Positions 62,535-64,000 of a stretch of 64,000 bases of DNA are shown in pieces (position 1 is the first letter of the stretch; each line of letters opens with the position of its first letter). The stretch is from assembly GCA_947450365.1 (NCBI GenBank), contig CANFVE010000014.1, positions 1 to 64,000 of the forward strand, in the 5' to 3' direction. The DNA comes from Cytophagaceae bacterium. GTDB taxonomy: Bacteria; Bacteroidota; Bacteroidia; Cytophagales; Spirosomataceae. The position numbers were made by a program, and so were the translations under genes. The notes under the pieces are model-generated. The model was not told the DNA's origin. It saw nothing but the letters and a program-made list of their open reading frames with translations, and ran no database searches.

Positions 62535-62594
62535 TTGAATAATTGGACTATCTGCTACTGTTTTCCCAGATATCCGCTAAACAAACTGAAAACA

Positions 62595-63014
62595 ATGGTT
62601 TATGTAATCCGAAAGGAACATTTTAATGCGGCGCATCGCCTATTCAATCCTGCCTGGTCAGACGAGAAAAATCAAGAAATTTTTGGTCCTTGTGCGAATA
62701 ACAATTGGCACGGTCATAATTTTGAATTAATTGTTACCGTTAAAGGAATTCCGGATCAAGACACAGGTTTTGTGTATGATTTGAAACAACTGGGGGATTT
62801 AATCAAAAAAGAGATTATCGATCACGTCGATCATAAAAATCTCAATTTAGATGTACCTTTTATGAAGGACAAATTAGCGAGTTGTGAAATTTTAGTCATG
62901 GAATTTTGGAAAATTTTAGCGCCTAAAATAGCCTCAACATCACAAACAGCTGTTTTACATAAGATTCATTTAATTGAAACAAATAAAAACTCCGTGGAAT
63001 ATTTTGGGGAATAG
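62595..63014 (+). CDS. queD: 6-carboxy-5,6,7,8-tetrahydropterin synthase (QueD family)
   Basis: This 139-residue protein belongs to the 6-pyruvoyl-tetrahydropterin synthase family. Zinc-binding histidines are visible in HFNAAHRL and NWHGHNFELIV, with the catalytic Cys in FGPCANNNWHGH. Bacterial members usually make 6-carboxy-tetrahydropterin in queuosine synthesis, fitting the yhhQ transporter elsewhere in the window. The start at 62595 is set by the promoter. lpxB follows after 3 bp. Confidence 0.9.
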   Translation: MVYVIRKEHFNAAHRLFNPAWSDEKNQEIFGPCANNNWHGHNFELIVTVKGIPDQDTGFVYDLKQLGDLIKKEIIDHVDHKNLNLDVPFMKDKLASCEILVMEFWKILAPKIASTSQTAVLHKIHLIETNKNSVEYFGE

Positions 63015-63017
63015 CCT

Positions 63018-64000
63018 ATGAAATACTTCATCTTGGTTGGCGAAAAATCAGGCGATTTACACGGTTCTAATTTAATCAAAGAACTGATTTCCTTCGATCC
63101 GTCCGCTGAAATCCAAGCATGGGGTGGTGATGAAATGAAACAAGCGGGTGCGAAAGTCCTTGTGCATCATAAAAAATTAGCCATCATGGGTTTATTGGGC
63201 GTCCTCCAAAACCTATCGCGTCTAAAAAATCTCTTTAAATTATTTGGAGAACAAATTGAGGCTTTCCAACCAGACACCGTAATTTTCATCGATTATGGCG
63301 GCTTTAATCTAAAAGCCGCACGCATTGCCAAATTAAAAGGTTTTCACACCCAGTTTTACATTGCACCAAAAGTTTGGGCCTGGAATAAAGGTCGGGTGGA
63401 AACGATTAAAAAATGGATCGATGAGCTCTATGTCATTTTTCCTTTTGAAAAAACGATTTTTGAATCCCAAGGAATTCACACACAATATGTAGGAAATCCG
63501 CTGCAAGATGCTGTGGCAGCCTTTTCACCAGATCCATCCTTACGTATAAGTACTCAGCCCTATGTAGCGCTTTTACCAGGAAGTCGAAAACAAGAGATTC
63601 AATCTTCGATGCCGATTTTTGAACGCTTAAGTATTGAAATGCCTGAGGTGAATTTTATCGTAGCAGGAGTATCGGAATGGAAAGAGGAATATGCAAACTA
63701 TATGATTCCTGTTCTATTTGATAAAACTTATCAGGTTTTGCATGGAGCACAGGCGGCGATTGTGACATCAGGTACCGCCACTTTGGAAACTGCATTATTA
63801 AACATTCCTCAATTAGTTGTTTATAAAACGGATTGGCTATTCTATTCCTTGGCCAAGCTACTCGTCAAAATCAAATACATTTCCTTGGTTAACATCATTT
63901 TAGATCGTGCGGCAGTACCTGAATTAATCCAGCAAAAATTTTCAGTCGCCTATTTAATCAAAGGACTCCATGAAATTATGCCCAATGACTCGAAGGTAAG
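63018..64000 (+). CDS. lpxB: Lipid-A-disaccharide synthase (3' end beyond window)
   Basis: The frame runs open to the window edge; 327 codons are visible. It opens KYFILVGEKSGDLHG, a family hallmark, and has AWGGDEMKQAGA, the FIDYGGFNLK segment, YIAPKVWAWNKGRV and LLPGSRKQEI. LpxB joins UDP-diacylglucosamine and lipid X to form the lipid A disaccharide at the inner membrane. It begins 3 bases after queD, so both are transcribed together. Confidence 0.93.
   Translation, partial: MKYFILVGEKSGDLHGSNLIKELISFDPSAEIQAWGGDEMKQAGAKVLVHHKKLAIMGLLGVLQNLSRLKNLFKLFGEQIEAFQPDTVIFIDYGGFNLKAARIAKLKGFHTQFYIAPKVWAWNKGRVETIKKWIDELYVIFPFEKTIFESQGIHTQYVGNPLQDAVAAFSPDPSLRISTQPYVALLPGSRKQEIQSSMPIFERLSIEMPEVNFIVAGVSEWKEEYANYMIPVLFDKTYQVLHGAQAAIVTSGTATLETALLNIPQLVVYKTDWLFYSLAKLLVKIKYISLVNIILDRAAVPELIQQKFSVAYLIKGLHEIMPNDSKV

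Noticed and set aside
62532-62594. Upstream start for queD
   Set aside because: The codon overlaps the -7 element, and family members start at the equivalent of 62595.

Overview
The window looks like a stretch of a Bacteroidota chromosome, most likely order Cytophagales. The evidence is low GC, Bacteroidota-type promoters (TTTG about 19-21 bp upstream of TANNTTTG), little sign of Shine-Dalgarno sequences, and family content typical of the phylum: split transketolase, GltBD, the MiaB / sigma-54 activator / LptE / SecG / GroES / GroEL block, carboxynorspermidine-type polyamine enzymes and a TamA-like Omp85 lipoprotein. The lineage is inferred from gene content and promoter style. No rRNA, insertion sequence, phage or CRISPR array was seen. 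Coding density is very high, most neighbours overlap or lie within 20 bp, and no gene-free stretch exceeds about 205 bp.

Layout. 1-300: tRNA-Ser and tRNA-Pro with promoter and terminator, minus strand. 298-6366: gltB-gltD. 6572-9139: two unrecognised membrane or export proteins, purC and a STAS protein, minus strand. 9203-14171: alaA-yhhQ, a TrmH-type methyltransferase, and an Omp85 lipoprotein starting head-to-head with it. 14177-18258: sucC, FAH-family hydrolase, bcp and split transketolase, minus strand. 18356-25198: ABC ATPase, miaB, sigma-54 activator, lptE, TPR protein, secG, then groES-groEL behind a sigma-54-like promoter and a palindrome. 25257-29259: deoxyribonucleotidase, two MFS transporters and a GntR regulator. 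29254-33577: GNAT, rluD, D-cysteine desulfhydrase-like enzyme, a lone sufB and an Lrp/AsnC regulator. 33647-33932: an atypical type II tRNA-like RNA with its own promoter and terminator. 33989-38792: 1-Cys peroxiredoxin, pgi, hisS, a 47-residue basic protein and a secreted DUF1080 protein. 38852-43923: methyltransferase, pepP, DUF819 protein, lepA. 43995-49448: pyruvate dehydrogenase E2, hisG-hisD-hisC, a secreted protein and tRNA-Ala. 49485-55699: polyamine pair, NlpC/P60 lipoprotein and an AddA-like helicase-nuclease, minus strand. 55787-64000: pyrG-yidC-hemL-glycosyltransferase, hldD, queD and the start of lpxB.

The genes are largely housekeeping: nitrogen assimilation (gltBD), central carbon metabolism (sucC, transketolase, pgi, E2), histidine biosynthesis and charging, envelope biogenesis (lptE, lpxB, hldD, yidC, secG, Omp85), translation and RNA modification (miaB, rluD, trmH-like, lepA, queD with yhhQ) and proteostasis (groESL). 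The least ordinary items are the type II tRNA-like gene with GTC at the anticodon position and a 74-nt variable region, and the sigma-54-like promoter with palindrome in front of groES, downstream of a sigma-54 activator gene that lacks a receiver domain.
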